64,000 nt of DNA, from positions 62,001 through 126,000 of the forward strand of contig CAVYZF010000014.1 in NCBI GenBank assembly GCA_963772955.1, in the 5' to 3' direction. The translations under genes were made by a program, and so were the position numbers. Under the pieces are notes generated by a model that was not told the DNA's origin, searched no databases, and was given only the letters and a program-made list of their open reading frames with translations. The stretch comes from Gp6-AA40 sp963772955 (GTDB taxonomy: Bacteria; Acidobacteriota; Vicinamibacteria; Vicinamibacterales; UBA2999). This document shows, one piece after another, positions 27,443 through 36,240 of the stretch. Within the stretch, counting starts at the first letter, position 1. Each line of letters begins with the position of its first letter.

Positions 27443-29959
27443 ATGGGACTGTTGAGTGTCCGGCGTGGGTGCGTCGCGTGGCTGCTGCTTTTCATCGCGG
27501 GCACAGTGCCGTCGGCTCAAACTCCGGCTCAAAGGCAGGCGGCACCAACGGCCAGCCCGGCTGCGCGTGCCCTGAACGCGGGCCAGTACGACGAGGTCGA
27601 GCGTCTTCTCAAGGCGTCCACTGACCCGACATCGATCGCACTGAGGGCCCGTGCGCAGATCGCGCAGGGCCGTTACCAGGACGCACGGACACAGTTGACG
27701 CCCGTCGCGTCCGCACAGCCCGATAGCGATGCCGCGCTCGAGCTCGGACTGCTCGAACTCTACCTGGGGCAGCGGACTGACGGGATTCGGCGTCTGCGCC
27801 TGCTGGCCGGTCGACTCGCGCCGCGGACGGCGCGCGACTATTTCCGCCTCGCACGCACGGCGAGCGCGCTCGCCAATTTCGAGGATGCGCAGGCGTTCAA
27901 GGAGGCCAACGGCTTCTTCCGCGACGCCAACAGGCTGGCGCCAGACGATGCCGACATCAATGCGGCATGGGGCGAGCTGTTCCTTGACAAGCACAACCCC
28001 GCCGATGCGATGAAGTCGTTCCAGGAGGCACTCAAGGTCGACGGGAACCACGTCGATGCGCTCATCGGTGCCGCTGAGGTCAACGCGGGGTTGAACCCTC
28101 CGGCCGCTCGCGCCGCGCTCGAGCGGGCGCTCAAGGTCAACCCGAATTCGGTCGCCGCGCATCTGCTTCGCGCCGAGCTCGCGCTCGACGACCGCGAGCG
28201 TGATGCAGCGCGCGAGAGCATCACGAAGGCGCTGTCGGTGAACCCCAACAGCCTGGAGGCCCGGTCGCTCGACGCGGCGATCGCGCGTCTCGAGGACAAG
28301 CCCGCGGAATTCGATCGCCTCGTGCAGGACATCCTGAAGATCAACTCGAACTACGGCGAGGTCTACCGCGTGGCCGGCGATCACCTCGCGCGCAACTACC
28401 GCTTCGACGAGGCGGTCGAGCTCGTGCGGCGCTCGCTGACACTGGACTCCGACAACACCCGAGCCTATTCAGATCTCGGCACGCACCTGCTGCGGACCGG
28501 CGACGAGAAGGGCGCACGCGTGGCGCTGGAGCGCGCGTTCAAGAGTGACTCGTTCGATCAGACCACCTTCAACCAGCTCGACCTGCTCGACACGATCGAC
28601 AAGTTCGTGACGATCACCGACGGCGACATCATCATGCGACTCGACCCCGCCGAGGCGGGCGTGATGCGCGAGTACGCGATGCCGCTCGCGAAGCAGGCGC
28701 TCGCCACGCTGCAGAAGCAGTACGAGTTCAAGGTCACGGGCCCGATCCTGATCGAGATGTTCCCCAAGCACGATCAGTTCGCTGTCCGCACGATCGGCTT
28801 GCCTGGCTTCATCGGTGCACTCGGCGCCTGTTTCGGCCGCGTGGTCACGCTCGATTCGCCGAACGCGCGCGATCCTGGCGAGTTCCATTGGGGCGAGACG
28901 CTGTGGCACGAGATCGCTCACGTCATCACGCTGCAGATGTCGAAGAATCGCCTCCCCCGGTGGCTCAGCGAGGGCCTCTCGGTGTACGAGGAGCGCCGCG
29001 CGCGCCCCGAATGGGGGCGCGAGATGGATCTGACGTTCGCGCAGGCGATCAACGAGGACAAGATCCTCAAGCTGAAAGTGCTCAACGAAGGATTCAGCGA
29101 TCCGCGTCAGATTTCCCTCTCCTACTACCAGGCCTCGCTCGTCGTCGATCACATCGTCGACACGTACGGTGAGCCAAAGCTTCGCGATCTGATTCGTTCC
29201 TACGGCGATGGGCTCGAGACTGAGGATGCGGTGAAGGAAGCGCTCGGAGTGAGCCTCGATCAGCTGCAGACCGGATTCGACGCGCGCCTCGAAAAGCAGT
29301 ACGCCGGACTGCGGAAGGCGCTGCAGACGCCGAAGTTCGACGGCAAGCCGACGGTCGACGACTTGAAGAAGATGGCCGAGAGCAATCCCGAGAGCTTCGC
29401 GGTGCAGATGCAGCTCGCCGTCGCGTTGCATCAGGCGAAGGATCCCAAGGGAGCGATTCAGGCGCTGGAGCGAGCGTCCAGGCTGGCGCCCACCGCGAAC
29501 GGCGACAACAATCCGAACAAGATGATCGCCGCCATCGCTGCGGAATCGAAGGACGCGCCGAGGCAGATCCAGGCGCTCGACGATCTGCTCAAGGTCGATA
29601 GCGCTGACGTCGAGTCCGCGCGCCAGCTGGCAACACTGCTCGCACCCTTGAAGGACGATCGACGCAGCGAGGAGGCGTACCGGCGAGTCATCGGCATCGA
29701 TCCCTTCGATCGTGACGCGCAGGCCGCATACGGTCGGCTCGCGCTGAAGCGGAAAGACAACGAGGCCGCGCAGCGCGCCTTCCGTGCCGCGCTCGCCGGC
29801 AATCCGCCCGATCGCGCCACGGCGCACGTCGATCTCGCCGAGGCGTATGCCGCGGCGGGGCGTGCTGCTGACGCCAAGAGGGAAGTCCTCGCCGCGCTCG
29901 AGATTGCGCCCTCATTCGAACGCGCGCAGGACCTTCTGCTGAAAGTCGTCCAGCCCTAG
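27443..29959 (+). CDS. secreted TPR protein with peptidase MA-like domain
   Basis: An 838-residue exported protein. A signal peptide (about residues 1-25, ending PSAQ) is followed by a long array of TPR-type helical pairs, then a gluzincin-like domain with WHEIAHVITLQ (HEIAH at 489-493) and the downstream LSEGLSVYEE supplying the third ligand. More TPR repeats close the protein. This layout is seen in acidobacterial periplasmic proteins annotated as peptidase MA-like. Likely a scaffolded zinc peptidase of the periplasm. Its stop overlaps that of the convergent rhomboid gene. Confidence 0.8.
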   Translation: MGLLSVRRGCVAWLLLFIAGTVPSAQTPAQRQAAPTASPAARALNAGQYDEVERLLKASTDPTSIALRARAQIAQGRYQDARTQLTPVASAQPDSDAALELGLLELYLGQRTDGIRRLRLLAGRLAPRTARDYFRLARTASALANFEDAQAFKEANGFFRDANRLAPDDADINAAWGELFLDKHNPADAMKSFQEALKVDGNHVDALIGAAEVNAGLNPPAARAALERALKVNPNSVAAHLLRAELALDDRERDAARESITKALSVNPNSLEARSLDAAIARLEDKPAEFDRLVQDILKINSNYGEVYRVAGDHLARNYRFDEAVELVRRSLTLDSDNTRAYSDLGTHLLRTGDEKGARVALERAFKSDSFDQTTFNQLDLLDTIDKFVTITDGDIIMRLDPAEAGVMREYAMPLAKQALATLQKQYEFKVTGPILIEMFPKHDQFAVRTIGLPGFIGALGACFGRVVTLDSPNARDPGEFHWGETLWHEIAHVITLQMSKNRLPRWLSEGLSVYEERRARPEWGREMDLTFAQAINEDKILKLKVLNEGFSDPRQISLSYYQASLVVDHIVDTYGEPKLRDLIRSYGDGLETEDAVKEALGVSLDQLQTGFDARLEKQYAGLRKALQTPKFDGKPTVDDLKKMAESNPESFAVQMQLAVALHQAKDPKGAIQALERASRLAPTANGDNNPNKMIAAIAAESKDAPRQIQALDDLLKVDSADVESARQLATLLAPLKDDRRSEEAYRRVIGIDPFDRDAQAAYGRLALKRKDNEAAQRAFRAALAGNPPDRATAHVDLAEAYAAAGRAADAKREVLAALEIAPSFERAQDLLLKVVQP

Positions 29960-30636
29960 TTTCGATCCAGCTCGTTCCAATACTCGACGGTCTGGCGCTG
30001 TCGTCGCCTGAACGCGAACACGCCGATGATCCCCGCCGCAAACCCGGCGATGTGCGCCCAAAACGCCACGCCACCTGCCGGCTCGCCCTGGGTGGCTGAG
30101 GCAATCGAGCCGATGCCGCTCACGAACTGCATCACGAACCAGATACCGAGGAAGAAGATCGCGGGCACCTCGATGATCTGAATGAAGATGAACAGTGGCA
30201 GCAGCGTGACGATGCGCGAGTGCGGGTAGAGGACGAAGTAGGCGCCCATGACGCCGGCGACCGCGCCGCTCGCGCCGACCATCGGGACCGCTGAGTCGGG
30301 CGCGGTGAACGTTTGTCCGAGGGCCGCGGCGACGCCGCAGAGCAGATAGAACGCGATGAAGCGTCCGTGGCCCATCTGGTCCTCGACGTTGTCCCCGAAG
30401 ATCCAGAGATAGAGCATGTTGCCCGCCACGTGCAGGAAGCCGCCGTGGAGGAACATCGACGTGAACACACTGATCCACGAGAAGTACGCCGGGACCAGGC
30501 CGAACGTGAGCACGAACTGGTTGACGGCCGGCCCGAGGGAGAACTGATACAGAAAGATCACCACGTTGAGCGTGACGAGAGCGATCGTCACGTACGGCGT
30601 CGTGCGCGAAGGGATGACGTCGCGGAGGGGAATCAC
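29956..30636 (-). CDS. rhomboid-family intramembrane serine protease
   Basis: A 226-residue, six-helix rhomboid. The catalytic serine is in MVGASGAVAGVMG (GASG) in TM4 and the histidine in AFWAHIAGFAAG in TM6. The loop-1 HGGFLHVAGNMLYLWIFGDN block is typical. It cleaves membrane-protein helices within the inner membrane. GTG start at 30636. A long hairpin of GGCTCT words fills the space to the divergent zinc-ribbon gene. Confidence 0.92.
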   Translation of the reverse strand: MIPLRDVIPSRTTPYVTIALVTLNVVIFLYQFSLGPAVNQFVLTFGLVPAYFSWISVFTSMFLHGGFLHVAGNMLYLWIFGDNVEDQMGHGRFIAFYLLCGVAAALGQTFTAPDSAVPMVGASGAVAGVMGAYFVLYPHSRIVTLLPLFIFIQIIEVPAIFFLGIWFVMQFVSGIGSIASATQGEPAGGVAFWAHIAGFAAGIIGVFAFRRRQRQTVEYWNELDRN

Positions 30637-30641
30637 GGGCT

Positions 30642-30761
30642 GTCGACTCTGGGCTCTCGGCTCTAGGCTTTGGCCTGTGCCTGCAGGTACATTACCAGTT
30701 GCCAGCGAACAACGAACATCGAACCCAGCCCAGAGCCTAAAGCCGAGAGCCCAGAGCCGAC
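30642..30761. repeat. long intergenic hairpin built of GGCTCTGG words
   Basis: The 36-nt arms 30642-30677 and 30726-30761 are reverse complements with only about four mismatches; the loop is 48 nt. Both arms are made of degenerate GGCTCTGGGCTCTCGG words. The element fills the entire divergent gap: 5 nt from the rhomboid GTG on one side and abutting the ATG of the zinc-ribbon gene on the other. Confidence 0.85.
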
Positions 30762-31073
30762 ATGAAGTGCAAGCATTGCGACACTGAAATCGCCGACAAA
30801 GCGCTCATCTGCTATCGCTGTGGTAAGTCGACGACCGAGCCGCGCATCCAGCCACCCGCTGTCGGATCGCTCTTCGAGCATCGGCGCCGGTCGCGCCTGC
30901 CGGTCATCGTTGTCGCGGTTCTCGTCATCCTTGCGCTGTTGGCCGCGTGGTACTTCCTGGTTCGATCCTCTCGCGTGGGCCACTTGAGGTTCAACGCGCC
31001 GGCTGTGGCGGCTTCTATAATTGAAGGAGGAACTGGTCCTGAGCAGGTGGACATGTCGTGGATGATGCTCTGA
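30762..31073 (+). CDS. zinc-ribbon membrane-anchored small protein
   Basis: A 103-residue protein with an N-terminal zinc ribbon (CKHC at 3-6 and CYRC at 17-20) and one transmembrane helix (about residues 47-66, VIVVAVLVILALLAAWYFLV). Such ribbon-plus-TM proteins are usually of unknown role at the inner membrane. The ATG directly follows the right arm of the upstream hairpin and has no visible Shine-Dalgarno. Its end overlaps the next start by 16 nt. Confidence 0.7.
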   Translation: MKCKHCDTEIADKALICYRCGKSTTEPRIQPPAVGSLFEHRRRSRLPVIVVAVLVILALLAAWYFLVRSSRVGHLRFNAPAVAASIIEGGTGPEQVDMSWMML

Positions 31074-32305
31074 TCTTCGACTGGAATCGCGACACTCCGG
31101 TGCCGCGGCCTGCCCAGGTCCTGCTGCTCGACGAAACGTTGCGCGACGGCCTGCAGTCGCCGTCGGTGCGCGCGCCGACCATCGAGCAGAAACTGCGCAT
31201 CCTGCACCTGCTCGATCGCATCGGGATCGATACTGCCGATATCGGATTGCCGGGAGCAGGTCCCCACGTCGCTCGCGACGTCCAGCGACTCGCGAACGAA
31301 ATCCTCGAGTGCCGTCTCCGTGTGCAGGCCAACTGTGCTGCCCGCACGCTCATTTCAGACATTCAACCGATCGCCGACATCGTGCAGAAGACCGGCCTGC
31401 CGATCGAGTGCTGCTGTTTCATCGGCTCGAGCCCGATCCGTATCTACGCTGAGGACTGGTCGGTCGATTATCTGCAGCGCTGCACCGAGGAGGCGATCTC
31501 CTTCGGTGTCCGCCACGGCCTCAAGGTGATGTACGTGACGGAAGATACGACGCGATCGGATCCGGAGACGCTGCGTCGCCTCTTTCAGACGGCGATCGAT
31601 TCCGGCGCCTCGCGTCTCTGCATCGCCGACACCGTGGGGCACGCGACACCCGCAGGCGCTCGTGCCGTCGTCGGATTCGTCAAACGTCTTGTCGAAGCCA
31701 GCGGCGCGGATATCGGGATCGACTGGCACGGGCACCGCGATCGCGATATGGGGACGATCAACAGCCTCGCGGCGCTCGAAGCCGGCGCGACACGCGTGCA
31801 CGGCACGATGCTCGGCATCGGCGAGCGCGTCGGCAACACGCCGATGGATCTGCTGATGGTGAACCTGGTGCTCATGGGATGGATCGAACGCGACCTGACG
31901 CACCTGAACGATCTGGTGCACACCGTGTCGGACGCGACGGGTGAGCCGATTCCCGACAATTACCCAGTGTTCGGTCGCGATGCGTTTCGCACTGCAACTG
32001 GTGTGCACGCCGCGGCGGTGGTCAAAGCGTTCCAGAAGAACGATTCCGACCTCGCGGACACGGTCTATTCGGGCGTTCCCGCCCGCCTGGTCGGCCGGCG
32101 CCAGCAGATCGAGATTGGGCCGATGTCCGGCAAATCGAACGTCGTCTTCTGGCTCGAACAACGCAGCCTGCCCGCCGACGGGGAACTCGTCGATCGCATC
32201 TTCCGCCGCGCCAAGTCATCACCCACGGTATTGACTGAGGCGGAGATCCTTCAGGAGATCTCTGCAAGTCGAAAGTTGGAAGGGCAAAGTACGAAAGTAA
32301 GTTAG
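31058..32305 (+). CDS. 2-isopropylmalate/homocitrate synthase-family enzyme
   Basis: A 415-residue DRE-TIM metallolyase. LLDETLRDGLQSPSV carries the catalytic Arg-Asp pair, WHGHRDRDMG supplies the metal-binding histidines (HxH), and GERVGNTPMDLLMVNL is typical of the alpha-isopropylmalate/homocitrate synthase family. It condenses acetyl-CoA with a 2-oxo acid, but the LeuA allosteric domain is missing, so the substrate is uncertain. GTG 31058 is the first start after an in-frame TGA at 31040. The final ten codons lie inside an intergenic hairpin. Confidence 0.82.
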   Translation: MDDALIFDWNRDTPVPRPAQVLLLDETLRDGLQSPSVRAPTIEQKLRILHLLDRIGIDTADIGLPGAGPHVARDVQRLANEILECRLRVQANCAARTLISDIQPIADIVQKTGLPIECCCFIGSSPIRIYAEDWSVDYLQRCTEEAISFGVRHGLKVMYVTEDTTRSDPETLRRLFQTAIDSGASRLCIADTVGHATPAGARAVVGFVKRLVEASGADIGIDWHGHRDRDMGTINSLAALEAGATRVHGTMLGIGERVGNTPMDLLMVNLVLMGWIERDLTHLNDLVHTVSDATGEPIPDNYPVFGRDAFRTATGVHAAAVVKAFQKNDSDLADTVYSGVPARLVGRRQQIEIGPMSGKSNVVFWLEQRSLPADGELVDRIFRRAKSSPTVLTEAEILQEISASRKLEGQSTKVS

Positions 32306-32365
32306 AAGGTCGGCCAGCGACCTCCAAGTTACTTCTGACACTTTGCACCGTACACGTTGAACTTC
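32274..32365. repeat. hairpin overlapping the 3' end of the IPMS-like gene
   Basis: AGGTCGG around 32307-32313 and CGACCTCC just after form the tip. Outward, AAAGTAAGTT faces AAGTTACTT, and GGCAAAGT (32283-32290) faces ACTTTGC (32340-32346). The arms are built of AAGTT-type words. The left arm encodes the last residues of the IPMS-like protein and the right arm reaches the rarD start. Confidence 0.6.
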
Positions 32366-32368
32366 CCG

Positions 32369-33265
32369 ATGAGCGGCGTCTGGTATGGCGTAGCGGCCTA
32401 TTCCCTCTGGGGCCTCCTGACACTTTACTGGCGGTTGTTCCCACAGGTCCCCGCGAGCCAGGTCCTGGCGCATCGCATCGTCTGGTCGTTCGTCGTGCTG
32501 GCGGCGATCGTCGCCGCATCCTGGCGCGAGCGACGCGCGGTGCTGCGAACGGTCACGCCGGGAGTGATTGCGTGGTACGCCCTCGCGGCCGTGTTGATCG
32601 GCGTGAACTGGTTTCTCTACGTGTTCTCGGTCAACCACGGCTTCATCGTCGAGAGCAGCCTGGGTTACTTCATGACGCCGCTCGTGAACGTGCTCATGGG
32701 CGTGGCGGTGTTTCGCGAGCGTCTGCGAGCGATGCAATGGCTGGCCGTCGCATTCGCGTTCGCGGGGGTGCTATGGCTGTCGCTGGCATACGGAACGCTC
32801 CCGTGGATCGGGCTCGCACTTGCCGCGAGCTTTGGCAGCTACGGATTGGTGAAGAAGAAGGCGACATTGCCTTCGCTCGAAGGGCTGGCATTGGAAACCG
32901 CTGTCCTCGTCGTGCCGGCAGCGCTGTTCCTGGCGGTTCTCGATCGCAACGGTGATGGCGCGTTTCTGCACTCGGGAACAGCGACCGACACCCTCCTCGC
33001 CGCAGGCGGCATCGTGACAGTCGTACCGCTGCTGCTCTTTGCGACGGCAGTGCGGCGAATTCCTCTCTCAGTCGTCGGCATCCTGCAGTACATCGCCCCA
33101 ACCATCCAGTTCCTCCTTGGTGTGTATGCGTTCCACGAGCCGTTCACGCACACGCAACTGACTGGCTTCGGCCTGGTCTGGCTCGGGCTCGTCGTGTTCA
33201 CGCTCGACAGCCTTCGCCCTCGATCGTCGCCGTCACTGACCGTCGTGGACGAGGGCGTGCGCTGA
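32369..33265 (+). CDS. rarD: RarD-type EamA-family permease
   Basis: A 298-residue ten-TM drug/metabolite transporter. The N-terminal GVAAYSLWGLLTLYWRLF and the block LAHRIVWSFVVLAA are the RarD signature. The role is unassigned in most bacteria. ATG 32369 is preferred over TTG 32357 four codons upstream. Its TGA overlaps the ATG of the GNAT gene, so rarD, the GNAT gene and the PPOX-like gene form an overlapping three-gene unit. Confidence 0.88.
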   Translation: MSGVWYGVAAYSLWGLLTLYWRLFPQVPASQVLAHRIVWSFVVLAAIVAASWRERRAVLRTVTPGVIAWYALAAVLIGVNWFLYVFSVNHGFIVESSLGYFMTPLVNVLMGVAVFRERLRAMQWLAVAFAFAGVLWLSLAYGTLPWIGLALAASFGSYGLVKKKATLPSLEGLALETAVLVVPAALFLAVLDRNGDGAFLHSGTATDTLLAAGGIVTVVPLLLFATAVRRIPLSVVGILQYIAPTIQFLLGVYAFHEPFTHTQLTGFGLVWLGLVVFTLDSLRPRSSPSLTVVDEGVR

Positions 33266-33777
33266 TGACTCCGATGACCGTGCGTCAGGCAGTGCCATCC
33301 GACACCGCGGCCGTGCGGGACATGCTTGAAGAAGCGGCGCGATGGGTCGACGCGCTCGGCGTTGTCATGTGGGACGAGGGCGAACTGGATCCGGGTCGCA
33401 TCGTCCGTGAGGTCGCGGCAGGACAGTTTTTCATCGCCGAGGTCGACGAAGCTCCCGCGGGTGCCGTCCGCTTTCAACTCGAGGACCAACTGTTCTGGCC
33501 GGACCTCGCAGGCGACGACTCGGCCTTCATTCATCGCCTCGTCGTGCGCCGGCAATTCAAGGGACTTGGCGTGTCGGTCGCGCTGATGGAGTGGGCGGCC
33601 TCGCATGCCCGCTCGATTGGGAAACGCTATCTGCGGCTGGACACGGATGCCTCACGGCCGAAGTTGCGTCAGCTGTACGAACGATTCGGGTTCCAGTTTC
33701 ACAGCTTCCGGCAGGTAGGCCCGTACTACGTGGCTCGCTATGTGTATCCGTTGACGGAGTCGGCAAATGACACCTGA
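33265..33777 (+). CDS. GNAT-family N-acetyltransferase
   Basis: A 170-residue GNAT acyltransferase. The acetyl-CoA-binding region is IHRLVVRRQFKGLGVSVALM (motif A, with R-Q-F-K-G-L-G in place of the usual Q/RxxGxG/A) and is followed by LRLDTDASRPKLRQLYERFGF (motif B; D-x-x-x-x-N-x-x-x-x-x-Y type). The acceptor substrate is unknown. ATG overlaps the rarD stop by one base. Confidence 0.82.
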   Translation: MTPMTVRQAVPSDTAAVRDMLEEAARWVDALGVVMWDEGELDPGRIVREVAAGQFFIAEVDEAPAGAVRFQLEDQLFWPDLAGDDSAFIHRLVVRRQFKGLGVSVALMEWAASHARSIGKRYLRLDTDASRPKLRQLYERFGFQFHSFRQVGPYYVARYVYPLTESANDT

Positions 33778-34207
33778 CGCCTTGCTTCAGTTCATGCGCT
33801 TGGAGAAGTACGCCGTGCAGGCGTCGGTGTCCGATGCCGGTTCACGGCAGGCTGCCGTTGTGGGAATCGCGGTGACGGATGCGTTCGAGATCGTATTCGA
33901 CACGGTCGCCTCGTCACGCAAAGCATCCAACCTGCGCGCGAATCCGTCCGTCGCTTTCGTCATCGGCGGTACGCGCGATGGAGACGAATGCACGGTCCAA
34001 TACGAAGGGATCGCCGACGAGCCGAGGGGGAGCGAACTGGATCGAGTGCTCGCGGTGTACTACGCCAGGTTTCCCGACGGCCCCGAGCGCCGCGCATGGC
34101 CCGGCCTGATCTACGTCCGCGTCAAGCCGACCTGGATTCGCCACAGCAACTTCGGAGCGAATCCTCCCGAGATCGTCGAATTCGGCCCGAACACCCTCGC
34201 TCGCTGA
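33767..34207 (+). CDS. pyridoxamine 5'-phosphate oxidase-like flavin-binding protein
   Basis: A 146-residue FMN-binding split-barrel protein. ASSRKASNLRANPSVAFVIGG is the RKxxNLxxNPxVxxxxGG-type motif of PPOX-like proteins, including F420- and FMN-binding subgroups. The gene starts 11 nt before the GNAT stop. Possibly a small flavin reductase or pyridoxine-related enzyme; the reaction cannot be assigned. Confidence 0.72.
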   Translation: MTPDALLQFMRLEKYAVQASVSDAGSRQAAVVGIAVTDAFEIVFDTVASSRKASNLRANPSVAFVIGGTRDGDECTVQYEGIADEPRGSELDRVLAVYYARFPDGPERRAWPGLIYVRVKPTWIRHSNFGANPPEIVEFGPNTLAR

Positions 34208-34209
34208 CC

Positions 34210-35061
34210 TCAGCGCACGATCATCACGACGGCGATCATCGCGCAGACGATCCCGAACAGTTGACGGCTGCTCAGCCGCTCGTGCAGCACGACGCGCGCC
34301 AGCACCACGGTGCTCGCGGGATAGAGCGACGCCAGCGTGACAACCACGCTCAGTGGACCCGATCGCGTGGCGATCATGTAGAGCAGGTTGGCGATCATGT
34401 CGAGACTTCCGCCGGCGACGACGATGCCGAGAGTGTTTCCCGCAAGGCGAAGCGACTGCGAGGCCGCGAGTGCCATGCCGGCAAACAGGGTTACGGAAAC
34501 CGCTCGGGCGACGACCAGAGGCCAGAGTCCGGCGTCGCTGCTCGTGTGTGCGAGCGCGACGAAGAAGAATCCGATCGCAACGCCGGAGAGCAGCGCCAGC
34601 GTGAACGCGGACGCGCCTGAGCCCGCCGTCTCTTCGGCCCGCACCGGCTCCGGATGCTCGGACTGCGAGACCAGCGCGATGGCCACGATGGCGAGCACGA
34701 TGCCAGCGATGGCCACGAGCCCGGGCCGCTCGCCAGATGCAAGCGCCACCAGCACCGGAATCACGACAGCGCAGACCGCAGTCGTCGGCGCGACGACCGC
34801 CATGACACCGATCGCGAGTGCGCGATAGAGCAGGGCGACACCGGTGCCGCCGGTGAGGCCGGCAACGGCTCCCCAGAGGAAGTCCATTCTGGTCGGCGAG
34901 GAAGCAGGGAGAAACGGAAGCGCGATGAGCAACAGCAGGAGCCCTGCGAGTTGCGACACGACGACAATCGTGAACGTGTGTGCGCGTTTAGCGGTCAGGC
35001 CGCCGAGGAAGTCGGCTGCGCCGTAACAGGCTGCCGATGCGAGCGCGAGAAGGACGAACAT
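34210..35061 (-). CDS. EamA/DMT-family permease
   Basis: A 283-residue ten-TM permease of the drug/metabolite transporter superfamily with two EamA repeats, the first starting ALASAACYGAADFLGGLTAK and the second near ALLSGVAIGFFFVAL. Substrate unknown. It follows the PLP-lyase gene by 17 nt on the same strand and may be the last gene of the molybdenum-hydroxylase/PLP-lyase unit, for example moving its amino-acid product. It converges with the PPOX-like gene with a 2-nt gap. Confidence 0.82.
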   Translation of the reverse strand: MFVLLALASAACYGAADFLGGLTAKRAHTFTIVVVSQLAGLLLLLIALPFLPASSPTRMDFLWGAVAGLTGGTGVALLYRALAIGVMAVVAPTTAVCAVVIPVLVALASGERPGLVAIAGIVLAIVAIALVSQSEHPEPVRAEETAGSGASAFTLALLSGVAIGFFFVALAHTSSDAGLWPLVVARAVSVTLFAGMALAASQSLRLAGNTLGIVVAGGSLDMIANLLYMIATRSGPLSVVVTLASLYPASTVVLARVVLHERLSSRQLFGIVCAMIAVVMIVR

Positions 35062-35078
35062 GCGCGGCGGTCACGCCT

Positions 35079-36236
35079 TCAACCCGCCAGCGCGCGAACG
35101 AACGCGTCAGACAGCTCCGCCGCAGTCATCCGGTTCAGGGTTTCGTTGACGGCGATCAGAAGACGGTCGCGTTGTGGGGCGGACGTGAACACGCGGCTCG
35201 CCGCGAGCCTCTTTTGGTACGCGAGCGGATCGGTCGACTTCACGCTCATTCGAAACAGGTTCGTTCCTTGCGGGATGCGCTCGATCGAAAACTGTTCGTG
35301 TCGTTGCAGGGTGCGGATGAGATCCTCGGACGTGCGGACGGCCGCGGTGAATCGCTCGCCAAAACCAGGCAGATAGTGGAGGGCGATGGCGGCGAACGGC
35401 CAGACGGCAGCGAGGCCGCCGCCGAACATGCGCCGTACGTGATACAGGTCCGCAAGCAGATCGCGCGGGCCGGCGAGGATCGCGCCGGATGCCGCGTTGA
35501 AATACTTGTACAGCGACACGTACACCGTGTCGAAGGGGCGTGCCGTGTCGGCCACCGATTCGCCTGTGTATGCCGCCTGCAGAAACAGTCGCGCGCCATC
35601 GAGATGGAGCCGGATGCCTTCACGTCGCGCGAGCGCGATGATGTCCCGCAGTTGAGCGGAATCGAATCGCTCACCCTGCCGTCGGCGAACGGGCGTTTCG
35701 ATCGAGATCACCGCCACGCGCGCTACAACCCTGCCGCTCCGTGTCTGGTCCAGCACTCGCTGCACGTCGGCCGCCGTGAAGGTGGCCCGCCCGGCGGCAA
35801 GCGGGATCAGCGTCAGACCGCTCAGGGTCTGCGCGCAGTCGCCTTCGTCCTGATAGAGGTGGCTCTCCTCCTGGACGATGACGCGGCTTGGTCCACCGGC
35901 GAGCGCGCGCACCGCCAGATGATTTGCCAGCGTGCCAGTCGGCATGAAGATCGCCTGTTCCTTACCCAGGACACGCGCGAACTCGGCCTCTAATTCCTCG
36001 ACCGTCCCTCCCAGAGAATACGAATCGGCCGAGATGTTTCCGGTCAGCTCCGTCAGGCGCTCTGCGTACTGGGCTGGACTGAGACCAAGGCCGTCGCCGG
36101 TCAATCTCACGAGCCGGTCATCGATCGCCGGACCGCTTCGAGCGGCTTGCTGGCCGTAGGCGGAGAGCGGAGCCAGGCCGAGGCCTGTTGCTCCGAGCCC
36201 ACCGAGCTGTACGAACCGCCGGCGATTCAAAGGCAT
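35079..36236 (-). CDS. Tat-exported threonine-aldolase-like PLP enzyme
   Basis: A 385-residue fold-type I PLP enzyme of the beta-eliminating lyase/threonine aldolase family. The PLP lysine is Lys244 in VSLYKYFNAASGAIL, with HLDGARLF as the aspartate-containing cofactor loop. It starts MPLNRRRFVQLGG, a twin-arginine signal followed by a hydrophobic stretch ending AYG, so it is probably exported folded. PLP enzymes are normally cytoplasmic, making this location unusual. It begins 4 nt after the stop of the molybdenum-hydroxylase gene, which also has a Tat signal. Confidence 0.8.
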   Translation of the reverse strand: MPLNRRRFVQLGGLGATGLGLAPLSAYGQQAARSGPAIDDRLVRLTGDGLGLSPAQYAERLTELTGNISADSYSLGGTVEELEAEFARVLGKEQAIFMPTGTLANHLAVRALAGGPSRVIVQEESHLYQDEGDCAQTLSGLTLIPLAAGRATFTAADVQRVLDQTRSGRVVARVAVISIETPVRRRQGERFDSAQLRDIIALARREGIRLHLDGARLFLQAAYTGESVADTARPFDTVYVSLYKYFNAASGAILAGPRDLLADLYHVRRMFGGGLAAVWPFAAIALHYLPGFGERFTAAVRTSEDLIRTLQRHEQFSIERIPQGTNLFRMSVKSTDPLAYQKRLAASRVFTSAPQRDRLLIAVNETLNRMTAAELSDAFVRALAG

Positions 36237-36240
36237 GCCG

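Noticed and set aside
28469..29827. Long open frame (452 codons) antisense to the TPR/peptidase gene
   Set aside because: Arginine/leucine/valine-rich product with no domain, mirror of a gene with strong coding signatures; typical shadow frame in GC-rich DNA.
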